This document shows, piece after piece, positions 36,321 through 44,661 of a stretch of DNA of 64,000 nucleotides (its first letter is position 1; the number at the start of each line of letters is the position of its first letter). This stretch comes from Pseudomonas pisciculturae (GTDB lineage: Bacteria > Pseudomonadota > Gammaproteobacteria > Pseudomonadales > Pseudomonadaceae), in NCBI RefSeq assembly GCF_015461805.1, contig NZ_JACVZE010000006.1, positions 310,001 through 374,000 of the forward strand. Reading direction: 5' to 3'. The notes beneath the pieces were generated by a model. That model made no database searches and was not told the origin of the DNA. It saw nothing but the letters and a program-made list of their open reading frames with translations. The position numbers and the translations under genes are program-made.

Positions 36321-37310
36321 GTGGAAATTCTGGTTCAACCGCTTAACCGGCAGATCAATGTGGTGGCCGGCAGCAATTTGCTTGATGCCCTGCTTAGCCA
36401 TGCAATTCCCATCTCTTACAGCTGTATGTCAGGTCGCTGTGGCACCTGTCGTTGCAAGGTGCTGCACGGCAGCGTTGTGCATGTGGACGCCACCGCTGGA
36501 CAGCCGCCGCAACACGGCGACTACTTCCTGGCCTGCCAGTGCACCGTCCAAACCGATTGCGTCATCGAGGTGCCTGAACCTGATGAAGTGGTGATGCACC
36601 CGGCGCGTACCCTCAAAGGCACAGTCACCGCGTTTGAGGCGCTGGCGCACGACGTGCGTCGACTGCGCCTCAAGCTAAACAAGCCATTGGAATTCTCCCC
36701 AGGGCAATACGTAACCCTGCAGTTCTGGCCGGAGGCGGTGCGCTCTTACTCGATGGCCGGCCTGTGCGGCGACGATGAGCTGGAGTTTCACGTTCGTATC
36801 GTTCCGGACGGGCGAGTGACTGCCTTGCTGGATGAGCGCCTGGCGCTCGGCGCCGCGATCAAAGTCAACGGCCCGATGGGCGCTTCCTACCTGCGGCGTA
36901 AACACCTCGGCCCGATGCTCTGCATCGCCGGCGGCACGGGCCTGGCGCCGATGCTGTCGGTGATTCGCGGCGCATTGAAAAGCGGTATGCCCAATGACAT
37001 CCACCTGTACTTCGGGGTGCGCGCCGAGCGCGACGTGTATGGCGTGTCGATGCTTGAGGCGTTGGCGCGGGATTTTCCGCGCTTTCACTATCACATTGTG
37101 CTCAGTAGCCCCGGGCCGGATCAGCCCTCTGCTTATTTGACCGGCTGGGTGACAGATGTGGTCGCCGAACACTTTCCCCGCCTCGATGGCTGGAAGGTCT
37201 ACCTGGCGGGCCCACCGCCGATGGTCGAAGCCGCGAACACACTGGTGAGCCAACTGGGGGTGCCCTTCGAGCACATCCATGCCGATGCTTTTTATGCGAG
37301 TGGAGCCTGA
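36321..37310 (+). CDS. nagAa: Oxygenase reductase, NagAa-like (ferredoxin domain plus FAD/NAD domains)
   Basis: The 329-residue protein has an N-terminal plant-type [2Fe-2S] domain (CMSGRCGTCRC near residues 36-46 and a fourth cysteine in FLACQC). A ferredoxin reductase module follows, with RSYSMAGL for FAD and GGTGLAPMLSVIRG for NAD. It would pass electrons from NADH to the Rieske ferredoxin encoded at 40867. The start is a GTG with a near-perfect AGGAGGT site. It is the first gene of the operon and is separated from the oxygenase subunits by the two gentisate genes. Confidence 0.87.
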   Translation: MEILVQPLNRQINVVAGSNLLDALLSHAIPISYSCMSGRCGTCRCKVLHGSVVHVDATAGQPPQHGDYFLACQCTVQTDCVIEVPEPDEVVMHPARTLKGTVTAFEALAHDVRRLRLKLNKPLEFSPGQYVTLQFWPEAVRSYSMAGLCGDDELEFHVRIVPDGRVTALLDERLALGAAIKVNGPMGASYLRRKHLGPMLCIAGGTGLAPMLSVIRGALKSGMPNDIHLYFGVRAERDVYGVSMLEALARDFPRFHYHIVLSSPGPDQPSAYLTGWVTDVVAEHFPRLDGWKVYLAGPPPMVEAANTLVSQLGVPFEHIHADAFYASGA

Positions 37311-37312
37311 AT

Positions 37313-38353
37313 ATGTCGTTGCCTAATCTCTCAAGCGCGAACCCTCGCGCAGCGTTTTACGCGCGCCTGGATCAGCAGAGCATGGCGCCCTTATGGGAGT
37401 CGTTGCATGCGCTGGTGCCACCGCGGCCTGCTACCGAGGTCAAACCCAGCGTCTGGCGTTATGCGCAAATGCGCCCGTACCTGATGGAAGCCGGTGAGTT
37501 GATCACGGCTGCCGAAGCTGAGCGTCGGGTGTTGATCCTGGAAAACGAAGGCTTGCGCGGTCAGGCGGCCGTGACGCAAAGCCTGTACGCCGGCTTGCAG
37601 TTGATCCTGCCCGGTGAAGTCGCGCCGGCCCATCGTCACGCCCAATCGGCACTGCGCCTGGTGTTGGAAGGTGAGGGCGCGTACACCGCCGTTGACGGCG
37701 AACGCATCCCGATGAGCCGCGGCGATTTCATCATCACGCCGGCCCACACCTGGCACGACCATGGTCACGACGGCCAAGGCCCGGTGGTATGGCTGGACGG
37801 CCTGGACATTCCCCTGGTGCGTTTCATGGGGGCCGGCTTTGCTGAAAAGGCCAGTGATTCCATGCAACAGGTGACCAAACCCCAAGGTGACTCCCTGGCC
37901 CGTTACGGTTGCAACATGGTGCCGGTGGATTACCAGGCCGCCCCCGAAACGCCATCGCGTCTCTGCCATTTCCGTTATGTCGACACCCGTGCGGCCTTGA
38001 CCCAATTGTTGCGCAGCACACCCGACGTGCACACCGGCCACAAGCTGCGGTTCGTCAATCCGGCCACCGGGCGTTCGCCCATGCAGACCATCGGCACCTA
38101 CGTGCAAGCACTGCCGGCCGGATTTAGCACGGCGCCGCTGCGCAGTACCGACAGCACCGTGTATTGCTGCCTGGAGGGTCGCGGTTTGGCCCGGATCGGC
38201 GAGCTCGAAGTCGCCTTTGACGAACGCGACATCTTTGTCGTGCCGTCCTGGGTGACGGTGCAGTTGGAGGCAGCAGTCGAGTGCGTGCTGTTCAGTTATT
38301 CCGATCGCCCCGTTCAGGAAGCGCTCGGCTTGTGGAAAGAAGAGAGGAGTTGA
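37313..38353 (+). CDS. nagI: Gentisate 1,2-dioxygenase
   Basis: A 346-residue bicupin. The first cupin holds HRHAQSALRLVLEGEGAYT near residues 105-125 with the iron-binding histidines, and TPAHTWHDHGH further on. The C-terminal cupin (CCLEGRGLARIG) lacks a full ligand set, as in other gentisate dioxygenases. It cleaves gentisate between C1 and C2 to maleylpyruvate. It follows the reductase gene by 2 bp and precedes the fumarylpyruvate hydrolase gene by 4 bp. Length matches NagI-type enzymes. 1-Hydroxy-2-naphthoate dioxygenase is a relative, but the isomerase and hydrolase here favour gentisate. Confidence 0.9.
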   Translation: MSLPNLSSANPRAAFYARLDQQSMAPLWESLHALVPPRPATEVKPSVWRYAQMRPYLMEAGELITAAEAERRVLILENEGLRGQAAVTQSLYAGLQLILPGEVAPAHRHAQSALRLVLEGEGAYTAVDGERIPMSRGDFIITPAHTWHDHGHDGQGPVVWLDGLDIPLVRFMGAGFAEKASDSMQQVTKPQGDSLARYGCNMVPVDYQAAPETPSRLCHFRYVDTRAALTQLLRSTPDVHTGHKLRFVNPATGRSPMQTIGTYVQALPAGFSTAPLRSTDSTVYCCLEGRGLARIGELEVAFDERDIFVVPSWVTVQLEAAVECVLFSYSDRPVQEALGLWKEERS

Positions 38354-38357
38354 GCTG

Positions 38358-39053
38358 ATGAGTGCTTATGTATTTGCCCCGGCCGCCGTGCGCAGCCTGC
38401 CCATTACCAACAGCAAACAGCAGTTTGCCGTGCACCGGATCTTCTGTGTTGGCCGCAACTATGCCGCCCACGCCCGTGAGATGGGCCGCGATCCAGATCG
38501 CGAGCCGCCGTTTTTCTTTATGAAGCCTGCCGCCGCGCTGGTGGTGAGCAACCCCAGCGCGACGATTCCGTACCCGCCGCAAACCAGCAACTTTCACTAC
38601 GAAGCCGAACTGGTGGTGGCGATTGGCAAGGGCGGGCGCGATATCCCGTTGGCGCGTGCCCTAGAGCATGTGTATGGCTATGCGGTCGGGCTGGATATGA
38701 CCCGCCGCGACATTCAATTGCAGGCGCGTGAACAGGGGCGGCCGTGGGAGTTCGGCAAGTCATTCGCGCTGTCGGCGCCGATTGGCCCGATCTATTCGGT
38801 CAGCCAGGTCGGTTTTCTTGAGCACGCGACTATCCAGTTGCAGGTCAATGGCGTGACCAAGCAAAACTCCGATATCAGCAAACTCATCTGGTCGGTGGCG
38901 GAGTGCATTGCCCACCTGTCGACATTTGACGAGTTGACCGAGGGTGATCTGATCATGACCGGCACCCCCGAAGGCGTCGGTGCCGTGGTGCCCGGCGACC
39001 TGATGCGCGTGTCGATTGACGGCATCGGCCACATCGAAGTCAGCGTGGCCTGA
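38358..39053 (+). CDS. nagK: Fumarylpyruvate hydrolase (FAH family)
   Basis: A 231-residue fumarylacetoacetase-fold hydrolase. The opening IFCVGRNYAAHAREMG and the metal ligands in NFHYEAELVVAIG, with an aspartate in GYAVGLDMTRRD, are standard for the family, and TGTPEGVGAVVPGD ends the active site. In the gentisate pathway it splits fumarylpyruvate into fumarate and pyruvate. Size and genes next to it match NagK. It is followed by a hairpin and then the large oxygenase subunit gene. Confidence 0.9.
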   Translation: MSAYVFAPAAVRSLPITNSKQQFAVHRIFCVGRNYAAHAREMGRDPDREPPFFFMKPAAALVVSNPSATIPYPPQTSNFHYEAELVVAIGKGGRDIPLARALEHVYGYAVGLDMTRRDIQLQAREQGRPWEFGKSFALSAPIGPIYSVSQVGFLEHATIQLQVNGVTKQNSDISKLIWSVAECIAHLSTFDELTEGDLIMTGTPEGVGAVVPGDLMRVSIDGIGHIEVSVA

Positions 39054-39060
39054 CATCCCC

Positions 39061-39082
39061 GGCGATCCTGTGAAGGATCGCC
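39061..39082 (+). other. Intercistronic hairpin between nagK and nagG
   Basis: GGCGATCCT and AGGATCGCC form a perfect 9-bp stem with a 4-base loop and no T run. It is more likely an mRNA-stabilising or processing structure, setting oxygenase dosage, than a terminator. Confidence 0.5.
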
Positions 39083-39108
39083 CCTATAACCATAAGAAGG
39101 AGACTGGG

Positions 39109-40380
39109 ATGAACCTCATCTACGGTAACCCCGCCAATGCTCAAGCGCAGATGCCTGCGTGGCAGGAGGACGGCTCCAGCCGGATTCCGTTCTGGGCCTA
39201 TACCCGTGACGACGTCTACCAACGTGAGCTGGAACGTATTTTCTATGGCAAACACTGGTCCTACGTTGGGCTGGAGGCTGAAATCCCCACCCCGGGCGAC
39301 TTCAAACGCACGGTGGTGGGCGAGCGCTCAGTGATTCTGGTGCGGGCCAACGATGGCAGCGTCAATGTGGTGGAAAACGTCTGTGCCCATCGTGGCGTCA
39401 AGTTCTGTCGCGAGAAGTCCGGCAATCGCAAGGACTTCACCTGCCCGTATCACCAATGGAACTACGACCTGACCGGCAAGCTGCAAGGCGTGCCGTTCCG
39501 GCGTGGCGTCAAGCAGGACGGCAAGGTCAATGGCGGCATGCCCGCTGACTTCAAACCCGAGGAGCATGGCCTTACCCGGTTGAAGGTGGCGGTGCGCAAC
39601 GGCGTGGTGTTCGCCTCGTTCGATCACGATATCGAGCCGTTGGAGGACTACCTGGGCCCGGACATCGCCGCCTATTTCGACCGTACCTTCGACGGCCGCA
39701 AATTGAAGCTGCTGGGCTACAACCGCCAACGCATTCCAGGCAACTGGAAACTGATGCAGGAAAACATCAAAGACCCGTATCACCCGGGGCTGCTGCACAC
39801 CTGGTTTGTGACCTTCGGCCTGTGGCGCGCCGACAATAAATCGAAGTTGATCATGGATGAACAGTTCCGCCACGCCGCGATGATCTCCACCCGGGGCGAG
39901 GGCGGTAAAAGTGATGTCACCAGCGGGGTCAGCAGCTTCAAGGAAAGCATGACGCTGAACGACATGCGTTTTCTTGACGTGGAATACGAACCCTGGTGGA
40001 AGGGCCCGACCGCTGTGCTGATGACGCTGTTCCCCAGTGTGATCATCCAGCAGCAGGTCAACTCGCTGTCGACCCGGCATATACAGCCCAATGGCCCGCA
40101 CTCGTTCGATTTTGTCTGGACCCATTTCGGCTTTGAAGACGACAGCGAGGAAATGACCCAGCGCCGTCTGCGTCAGGCCAACTTGTTCGGCCCGGCGGGC
40201 TTTGTTTCGGCGGATGACGGTGAAGTCATCGAGTTTTCCCAGGAAGGCTTCAACCAGAAACCCGCGCACCGCACCCTGGTGGAGCTGGGCGGACGCGACT
40301 GCGAGCACGCCGATCATATGGTCACCGAAACGCTGATCCGCGGCATGTACAACTATTGGCGCAAGGTGATGGGGCTCTGA
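39109..40380 (+). CDS. nagG: Large (Rieske/non-haem iron) subunit of a salicylate 5-hydroxylase-like oxygenase
   Basis: The 423-residue protein binds a Rieske cluster through CAHRGVKFC...CPYH (about residues 91-112) and a mononuclear iron through the DPYHPGLLH motif near residues 221-229. It resembles NagG, the large subunit of salicylate 5-hydroxylase, in length and in the N-terminal style (RIPFWAYTRDDVYQRELERI). With the small subunit, ferredoxin and reductase it would convert salicylate to gentisate, consistent with the gentisate genes in the same operon. A related substrate such as anthranilate or another 2-substituted benzoate is possible. The start is the ATG at 39109 behind AAGGAGAC. 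Confidence 0.87.
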   Translation: MNLIYGNPANAQAQMPAWQEDGSSRIPFWAYTRDDVYQRELERIFYGKHWSYVGLEAEIPTPGDFKRTVVGERSVILVRANDGSVNVVENVCAHRGVKFCREKSGNRKDFTCPYHQWNYDLTGKLQGVPFRRGVKQDGKVNGGMPADFKPEEHGLTRLKVAVRNGVVFASFDHDIEPLEDYLGPDIAAYFDRTFDGRKLKLLGYNRQRIPGNWKLMQENIKDPYHPGLLHTWFVTFGLWRADNKSKLIMDEQFRHAAMISTRGEGGKSDVTSGVSSFKESMTLNDMRFLDVEYEPWWKGPTAVLMTLFPSVIIQQQVNSLSTRHIQPNGPHSFDFVWTHFGFEDDSEEMTQRRLRQANLFGPAGFVSADDGEVIEFSQEGFNQKPAHRTLVELGGRDCEHADHMVTETLIRGMYNYWRKVMGL

Positions 40381-40381
40381 G

Positions 40382-40858
40382 ATGAAGACTGACCAAGAGA
40401 CGTTTTTTGCCCTGGTTGCCTTGCAGGCCGACTACAGCGCTGCGCTGGATGCAGCTGACTGGGACCGCTGGCCGGAGTTTTTTACCGAACAGTGCGTGTA
40501 TAAGCTCCAGCCGCGCGAAAACCACGAACAGGGCTGGCCGCTGGCGACCCTCAGCTTTGAAAGTAAAGGCATGCTCAAGGACCGCATCTACGGCATCCGC
40601 GAAACCCTGTTCCATGATCCGTACTACCAACGCCATGTGGTCAGCCTGCCGCGCATCCTCGGCGACGACGGCACGCGTATTCAGGTCGAGACCAACTATG
40701 CGGTGTTTCGTACCAAGCCGGACGAGCCCAGCAGTGTCTTCAATGTGGGACGCTACCTGGACAGCGTGGTCAGGACACCCGATGGCCTGCGTTTGGAATC
40801 CAGGCTGTGCGTGTTTGACAGCGAGATGATCCCCAACTCGATTATCTACCCGATCTGA
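40382..40858 (+). CDS. nagH: Small subunit of the salicylate 5-hydroxylase-like oxygenase
   Basis: A 158-residue protein of the ring-hydroxylating dioxygenase beta-subunit family (snoaL-like fold), with the segments [20 protein letters not shown] and [16 protein letters not shown]. It has no metal ligands and supports the hexameric oxygenase structure. It starts 1 bp after nagG, and the ferredoxin gene follows after 8 bp. Length matches NagH. Confidence 0.88.
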   Translation: MKTDQETFFALVALQADYSAALDAADWDRWPEFFTEQCVYKLQPRENHEQGWPLATLSFESKGMLKDRIYGIRETLFHDPYYQRHVVSLPRILGDDGTRIQVETNYAVFRTKPDEPSSVFNVGRYLDSVVRTPDGLRLESRLCVFDSEMIPNSIIYPI

Positions 40859-40866
40859 GGTGTGCC

Positions 40867-41181
40867 ATGAATGAAGAATGGATCAACGTGGCGGCTTTGG
40901 CAGATGTCCCCGAGGACGATGTGATCGGGCTGGTGGCCAACGGCCGTGATGTGGCGCTGTACAAGGTCGAAGGCGAAGTGTTTGCCACTGACAATCTGTG
41001 CACCCACGGTAACGCGCGCCTTAGCGATGGCTTCCTTGAAGATGGCCAAATTGAATGCCCGCTGCACCAGGGGCGCTTTTGCGTGAAGAGCGGCGAGGCG
41101 CTGTGTGCGCCGCTCACCGAAAATATCCGGGTCTATCCGGTGCGGATCGAGGGTGAGCGGATCTTGCTGAACCTCGTTTGA
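40867..41181 (+). CDS. nagAb: Rieske [2Fe-2S] ferredoxin of the oxygenase
   Basis: A 104-residue Rieske ferredoxin with the ligands [11 protein letters not shown] and CPLHQGRF (Cys-x-His, Cys-x2-His), near residues 44-66. It carries electrons from the reductase encoded at 36321 to the oxygenase. Together these make a complete three-component system. In naphthalene strains the same ferredoxin is shared with naphthalene dioxygenase, but no such genes are seen here. Confidence 0.9.
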   Translation: MNEEWINVAALADVPEDDVIGLVANGRDVALYKVEGEVFATDNLCTHGNARLSDGFLEDGQIECPLHQGRFCVKSGEALCAPLTENIRVYPVRIEGERILLNLV

Positions 41182-41195
41182 GCCTTGCCTACTAA

Positions 41196-41206
41196 AACAA
41201 CAATAA
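41196..41206 (+). promoter_or_regulatory. Candidate Crc/Hfq motif before the AAHS carrier gene
   Basis: AACAACAATAA, an extended AAnAAnAA run, is followed by AAGG and the ATG at 41217. It is the same string found before both oprD genes. Confidence 0.55.
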
Positions 41207-41216
41207 AGGTCCTGCC

Positions 41217-42560
41217 ATGAGTCATTCCACTGCACTAGATGTCAGTCACCTGATCGATATCAACCCCCTCAGCCGTTTCCAGATTTTGGTAATCGTGCTG
41301 TGTGGCATCGTCGCGATGCTGGACGGCTTTGATACCCAATCCATCGCCTATGTGGCGCCGGCGATTGCGGCGGAGTGGGGCCTGGCTCCTGCCAGTTTTG
41401 GCCCGGTGTTCGGTGCGGGGCTGCTGGGGCTGACGGTGGGGGCCGTGATCTTTGGGCCCATGGCCGACCGTGTAGGCCGGCGCAAAGTGATTGTGCTATC
41501 CACCGTGCTGTTTGCGGTGTTTGCGTTACTGACGGTGACCGTCCGCTCGCTGGATGAGCTGCTGCTCCTGCGATTTCTCACCGGGATCGGACTGGGCGGT
41601 GCAATGCCCAACCTGATCGCCCTGACTTCGGAATACTCGCCCAAACGCCTACGGGCGACCATGGTCACGGTTATGTTCGCCGGTTTCCCGTTGGGCTCCA
41701 TGCTCGGCGGTTTCGTCAGTGCCCAAATGATCCCGATCTGGGGTTGGCGCTCGGTATTCTTCCTTGGCGGTGTGCTGCCCCTGCTGGCGTGGCCGGTGTT
41801 GCTGCTGTGGTTGCCGGAGTCGATTCGATTCCTGGCAGCCAAGGGCAATCAGACTGACAGCGTGCGTGGCATCGTCCGCCGCTTGGTACCGGGTGGTGCC
41901 TTTGCGGCAGAGGCACGCTTTTATCTGCCGGAAACCCGGCATACCGGTTTTGCGGTCGCGCATTTGTTCAAGGCAGGCCGCTGGCGCATGACGTTGCTGA
42001 TCTGGGTAACGTTTTTCATGAACCTGTTGGTGATGTACTTCCTGGTGAACTGGTTGCCGTCCCTGCTCAAAGAAGCTGGTCTACCGCTCAAGACCGCCAT
42101 TTTGGGCACCGCGTTGCTGAACGGGGGTGGAGTGATCGGCAGCGTGATCATTGCGCGTGCAGTCGACCGCTTTAATCCCTTCAAAGTGCTGGCGGTGGCG
42201 TACACCGGGGCGGCTGTGTTTGTGGCGCTGTCAGCGATACAAAGCCTGCCGGTAACGCTGTTGCTGGCCGCGGTGTTTTTTGCTGGGTTTGGCATCGTCG
42301 GCGCTCAGTTGGGCGTCAACGCGGTGGTTGCCGATTTGTATCCAACGGCGTTTCGCTCCACCGGCATTGGCTGGGCGTTGGGCGTGGGGCGCATTGGATC
42401 GATCCTCGGCCCTGTCGCAGGCGGGATGCTGCTTGCGGTTGGTTGGGAAGGGCACTCGATTGTGATGATTGCCGCGCTGCCGGCGCTAGTGGCCGCCGTG
42501 GCGGTGACGCTATTGGGGCGCACCCGTCAACCCCGCGGTGCGTTGAACCCTCAGTCTTGA
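41217..42560 (+). CDS. MFS aromatic-acid:H+ symporter (AAHS type)
   Basis: A 447-residue carrier with about 12 membrane segments. The AAHS signature is present: MLDGFDTQSIAYVAPAIA in helix 1 with the conserved DGFD, and GPMADRVGRRKVIV in the loop after helix 2. Relatives are PcaK, BenK and GenK. Its place in the operon suggests import of salicylate or gentisate. It starts 35 bp after the ferredoxin gene. Confidence 0.88.
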   Translation: MSHSTALDVSHLIDINPLSRFQILVIVLCGIVAMLDGFDTQSIAYVAPAIAAEWGLAPASFGPVFGAGLLGLTVGAVIFGPMADRVGRRKVIVLSTVLFAVFALLTVTVRSLDELLLLRFLTGIGLGGAMPNLIALTSEYSPKRLRATMVTVMFAGFPLGSMLGGFVSAQMIPIWGWRSVFFLGGVLPLLAWPVLLLWLPESIRFLAAKGNQTDSVRGIVRRLVPGGAFAAEARFYLPETRHTGFAVAHLFKAGRWRMTLLIWVTFFMNLLVMYFLVNWLPSLLKEAGLPLKTAILGTALLNGGGVIGSVIIARAVDRFNPFKVLAVAYTGAAVFVALSAIQSLPVTLLLAAVFFAGFGIVGAQLGVNAVVADLYPTAFRSTGIGWALGVGRIGSILGPVAGGMLLAVGWEGHSIVMIAALPALVAAVAVTLLGRTRQPRGALNPQS

Positions 42561-42588
42561 ACCCTTGTTTAACACCATGGAGCATCCG

Positions 42589-43227
42589 ATGATTTTGTAT
42601 GACTACTTCCGTTCGTCTGCGGCCTATCGCGTCCGTATTGCCTTGAACCTGAAAGGGCTGAGCGCCGAGCACCACTTCGTGCACCTACGCAAAGGCCAGA
42701 CCCGCACTGCAGATTATCTTGCGATCAATCCACAAGCCCTGGTGCCCAGCCTGGCAGTGGACCAAGGCGTGGTGCGTCAATCCCTGGCGATCATCGAGTA
42801 TTTGGACGAGGCGTTTCCAGACGTACCGCTGCTTCCGGCAGATGCTTTGGGGCGTGCGAGGGTGCGCAATCTGGCATTGGCCATAGCGTGTGATATCCAT
42901 CCACTGAACAACCTGCGTGTGCTCAGTTATTTGCGCGAAACCCTGGGTCTGGACGAGGCGGCTATCAACGCCTGGTGCAAGCGTTGGATCGAAGAAGGGC
43001 TGACGGCGCTGGAGGTGTTGTTGGTGACTGAATCGCCCGAAGGGGATTTTTGCCACGGGCACCAGCCGACACTTGCAGATGTGTGTCTGATGCCGCAGGT
43101 ATTCAGCGCGGAGCGTTTTGGGTGCGACCTTGGGCAATGGCCGAGGATCCAACGTATTGCCGCGCACTGCCGCACACTCGAGGCGTTTATCCAGGCTGCG
43201 CCGGAAAGGCAGCCGGATGCCGAGTGA
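42589..43227 (+). CDS. nagL: Maleylpyruvate isomerase (GST-like zeta class)
   Basis: A 212-residue zeta-class glutathione transferase with the motif YDYFRSSAAYRVRIALNLKG at the N-terminus (catalytic SS dyad) and HQPTLADVCLMPQVF in the C-terminal half. It isomerises maleylpyruvate to fumarylpyruvate, using glutathione, between the dioxygenase and hydrolase steps. The ATG at 42589 is preferred because ATGGAG 12 bases upstream serves as its site and the family N-terminus begins there. Maleylacetoacetate isomerase is the close alternative, made less likely by context. Confidence 0.88.
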   Translation: MILYDYFRSSAAYRVRIALNLKGLSAEHHFVHLRKGQTRTADYLAINPQALVPSLAVDQGVVRQSLAIIEYLDEAFPDVPLLPADALGRARVRNLALAIACDIHPLNNLRVLSYLRETLGLDEAAINAWCKRWIEEGLTALEVLLVTESPEGDFCHGHQPTLADVCLMPQVFSAERFGCDLGQWPRIQRIAAHCRTLEAFIQAAPERQPDAE

Positions 43228-43244
43228 GGACGAGGTGCATTAGG

Positions 43245-43259
43245 TTTGATTAAGTCAAA
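43245..43259. promoter_or_regulatory. Candidate MarR-type operator before the porin gene
   Basis: TTTGATTAAGTCAAA is an inverted repeat (TTTGA/TCAAA). A related 15-mer, 12 of 15 positions equal, lies at 45474-45488 before the dehydrogenase gene. The MarR gene at 44662 sits between the two. A second inverted repeat, GCTGTTTATACAGC, is at 43314-43327. No coding frame of note lies in 43228-43443. Confidence 0.45.
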
Positions 43260-43366
43260 TATATAAAAGCGCGTAGGGTTTGTTATGAGCATACCGGTCC
43301 AGCCACATTCACTGCTGTTTATACAGCGGTGAAACAGCGGGACTTGCTCAGTCTCTGGTTTTTGAA

Positions 43367-43377
43367 AATAACAATAA
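43367..43377 (+). promoter_or_regulatory. Candidate Crc/Hfq motif upstream of the porin gene
   Basis: AATAACAATAA matches AAnAAnAA over 11 bases, but it lies 67 bases before the ATG, farther than the other copies, so its effect is less certain. Confidence 0.35.
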
Positions 43378-43443
43378 GCTGGATTATTTGCGCTGTCTCA
43401 GTGCGGATTTTAGCTGCCAATAAAATAACCTAGGAGCAAACCC

Positions 43444-44619
43444 ATGAAACGTCCTTTGTTGCGTTTTGGGGTAGGCGTGTGCCTGATCGGCAGCGCTTTC
43501 CCCGTCTTCGCGCTGCAGGTCACTGATAACCTGCAAGTTGGCGCGGCGCTACGCGCGCGGATCGATTACGACCCCGATCGTGATATTCAAAAACTAAACT
43601 TCGACACCTTTCGGCCCTACATTAATTACAATTCAGATACTTGGATTGCCTCCGCCAGATACCGTTTCTACGGTAAAGCCTACCCCTATCAATACACCCA
43701 GCGATTTGGTGATATCTCCTTCGCCGAATACGCCTGGGTCGGCTACAAGTTTGATGAGAATCGACAGGTCCAAGTGGGGTTGAACCAGGTGCCCTTCGGC
43801 ATCCTGCCGTACTTCAGCAACACAGTGACTGAGACGCTGGGCTACACCCTTGGCCTGGAAGACCTGTACGAGGTGGGCGCTAAATACAAACAGAAGCTCG
43901 GCGATTGGGACCTACAGGCGGGCTACTACATACGCCCGGCCTGGCAGGGCAAGGGCACCAGTAAAGGTGGGGTCAGCTATTCCAACGTGCCGGCCGATGC
44001 CGACAGTTATGTCGAGGACGGGTCGAATAACCAGGAGCGCAATATGATTGCGCTGCGAGTGGCGAAAACCGTCGACCTGGACGGTTGGAAAACCGAGCTG
44101 GGGGTGTCGGCGCTGACGTCGCAGCTGCAGAACCGTGACACGGACGACAACGGCCGCAGAAACGCGTTGGCGTTGCACATGACCGGCACCAAGGGCGCAT
44201 GGACCACCGGCTTGCTGGCCGCACGCCAACAAATGTCGCCGCGCAATCCCGGTAACGACGATGTGGTGACGCTGGGTGGCTATGACAGTAGCTACAACAT
44301 TGCCAGCCGTGGCACATTGTTGATGGCGGACCTGAATTACGATATCGCTGGCAAATACCTGGGTGATTGGGTCAGTGCCATTAAGCTTTATGGCAACTAC
44401 AGTACGTTCCTGAAGTCCGGTAACGGTTACGAAGATACTCAGCGTTATATTGCGGGTGCATCGTTTATGCTCGGCGAGCATGTGTTTATCGCCGGTGAGT
44501 GGATCTTCGGCAAGAACGACCCGTATGTGGGGGGGAGTAGTTACACGCAAAGTCTTGCGGCAGGGGGCTCCAATCAATGGGAGAACCAGGTGCTGGCGAA
44601 TTTTGGGTATTACTTCTAA
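43444..44619 (+). CDS. Outer-membrane porin linked to the salicylate/gentisate genes
   Basis: The 391-residue precursor has a signal peptide (MKRPLLRFGVGVCLIGSAFP, cleavage after about VFA). The mature barrel is rich in aromatic-ended beta strands (FRPYINYNSDTWIASARYRF, AEYAWVGYKF) and ends with NFGYYF, a terminal phenylalanine typical of porins. It does not look like OprD; it resembles general or phosphate-type barrel porins only in outline, so no family name is given. Gene position suggests passage of aromatic acids. It is preceded by a possible MarR operator and followed by a strong terminator. Confidence 0.78.
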   Translation: MKRPLLRFGVGVCLIGSAFPVFALQVTDNLQVGAALRARIDYDPDRDIQKLNFDTFRPYINYNSDTWIASARYRFYGKAYPYQYTQRFGDISFAEYAWVGYKFDENRQVQVGLNQVPFGILPYFSNTVTETLGYTLGLEDLYEVGAKYKQKLGDWDLQAGYYIRPAWQGKGTSKGGVSYSNVPADADSYVEDGSNNQERNMIALRVAKTVDLDGWKTELGVSALTSQLQNRDTDDNGRRNALALHMTGTKGAWTTGLLAARQQMSPRNPGNDDVVTLGGYDSSYNIASRGTLLMADLNYDIAGKYLGDWVSAIKLYGNYSTFLKSGNGYEDTQRYIAGASFMLGEHVFIAGEWIFGKNDPYVGGSSYTQSLAAGGSNQWENQVLANFGYYF

Positions 44620-44622
44620 GGT

Positions 44623-44654
44623 AAAAAAACCCACGCATGGCGTGGGTTTTTTTT
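44623..44654. terminator. Bidirectional terminator between porin and marR genes
   Basis: AAAAAAACCCACGC and GCGTGGGTTTTTTT pair around an ATG loop, with T runs on both strands, serving two convergent genes. Confidence 0.92.
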
Positions 44655-44661
44655 GCTTGAA

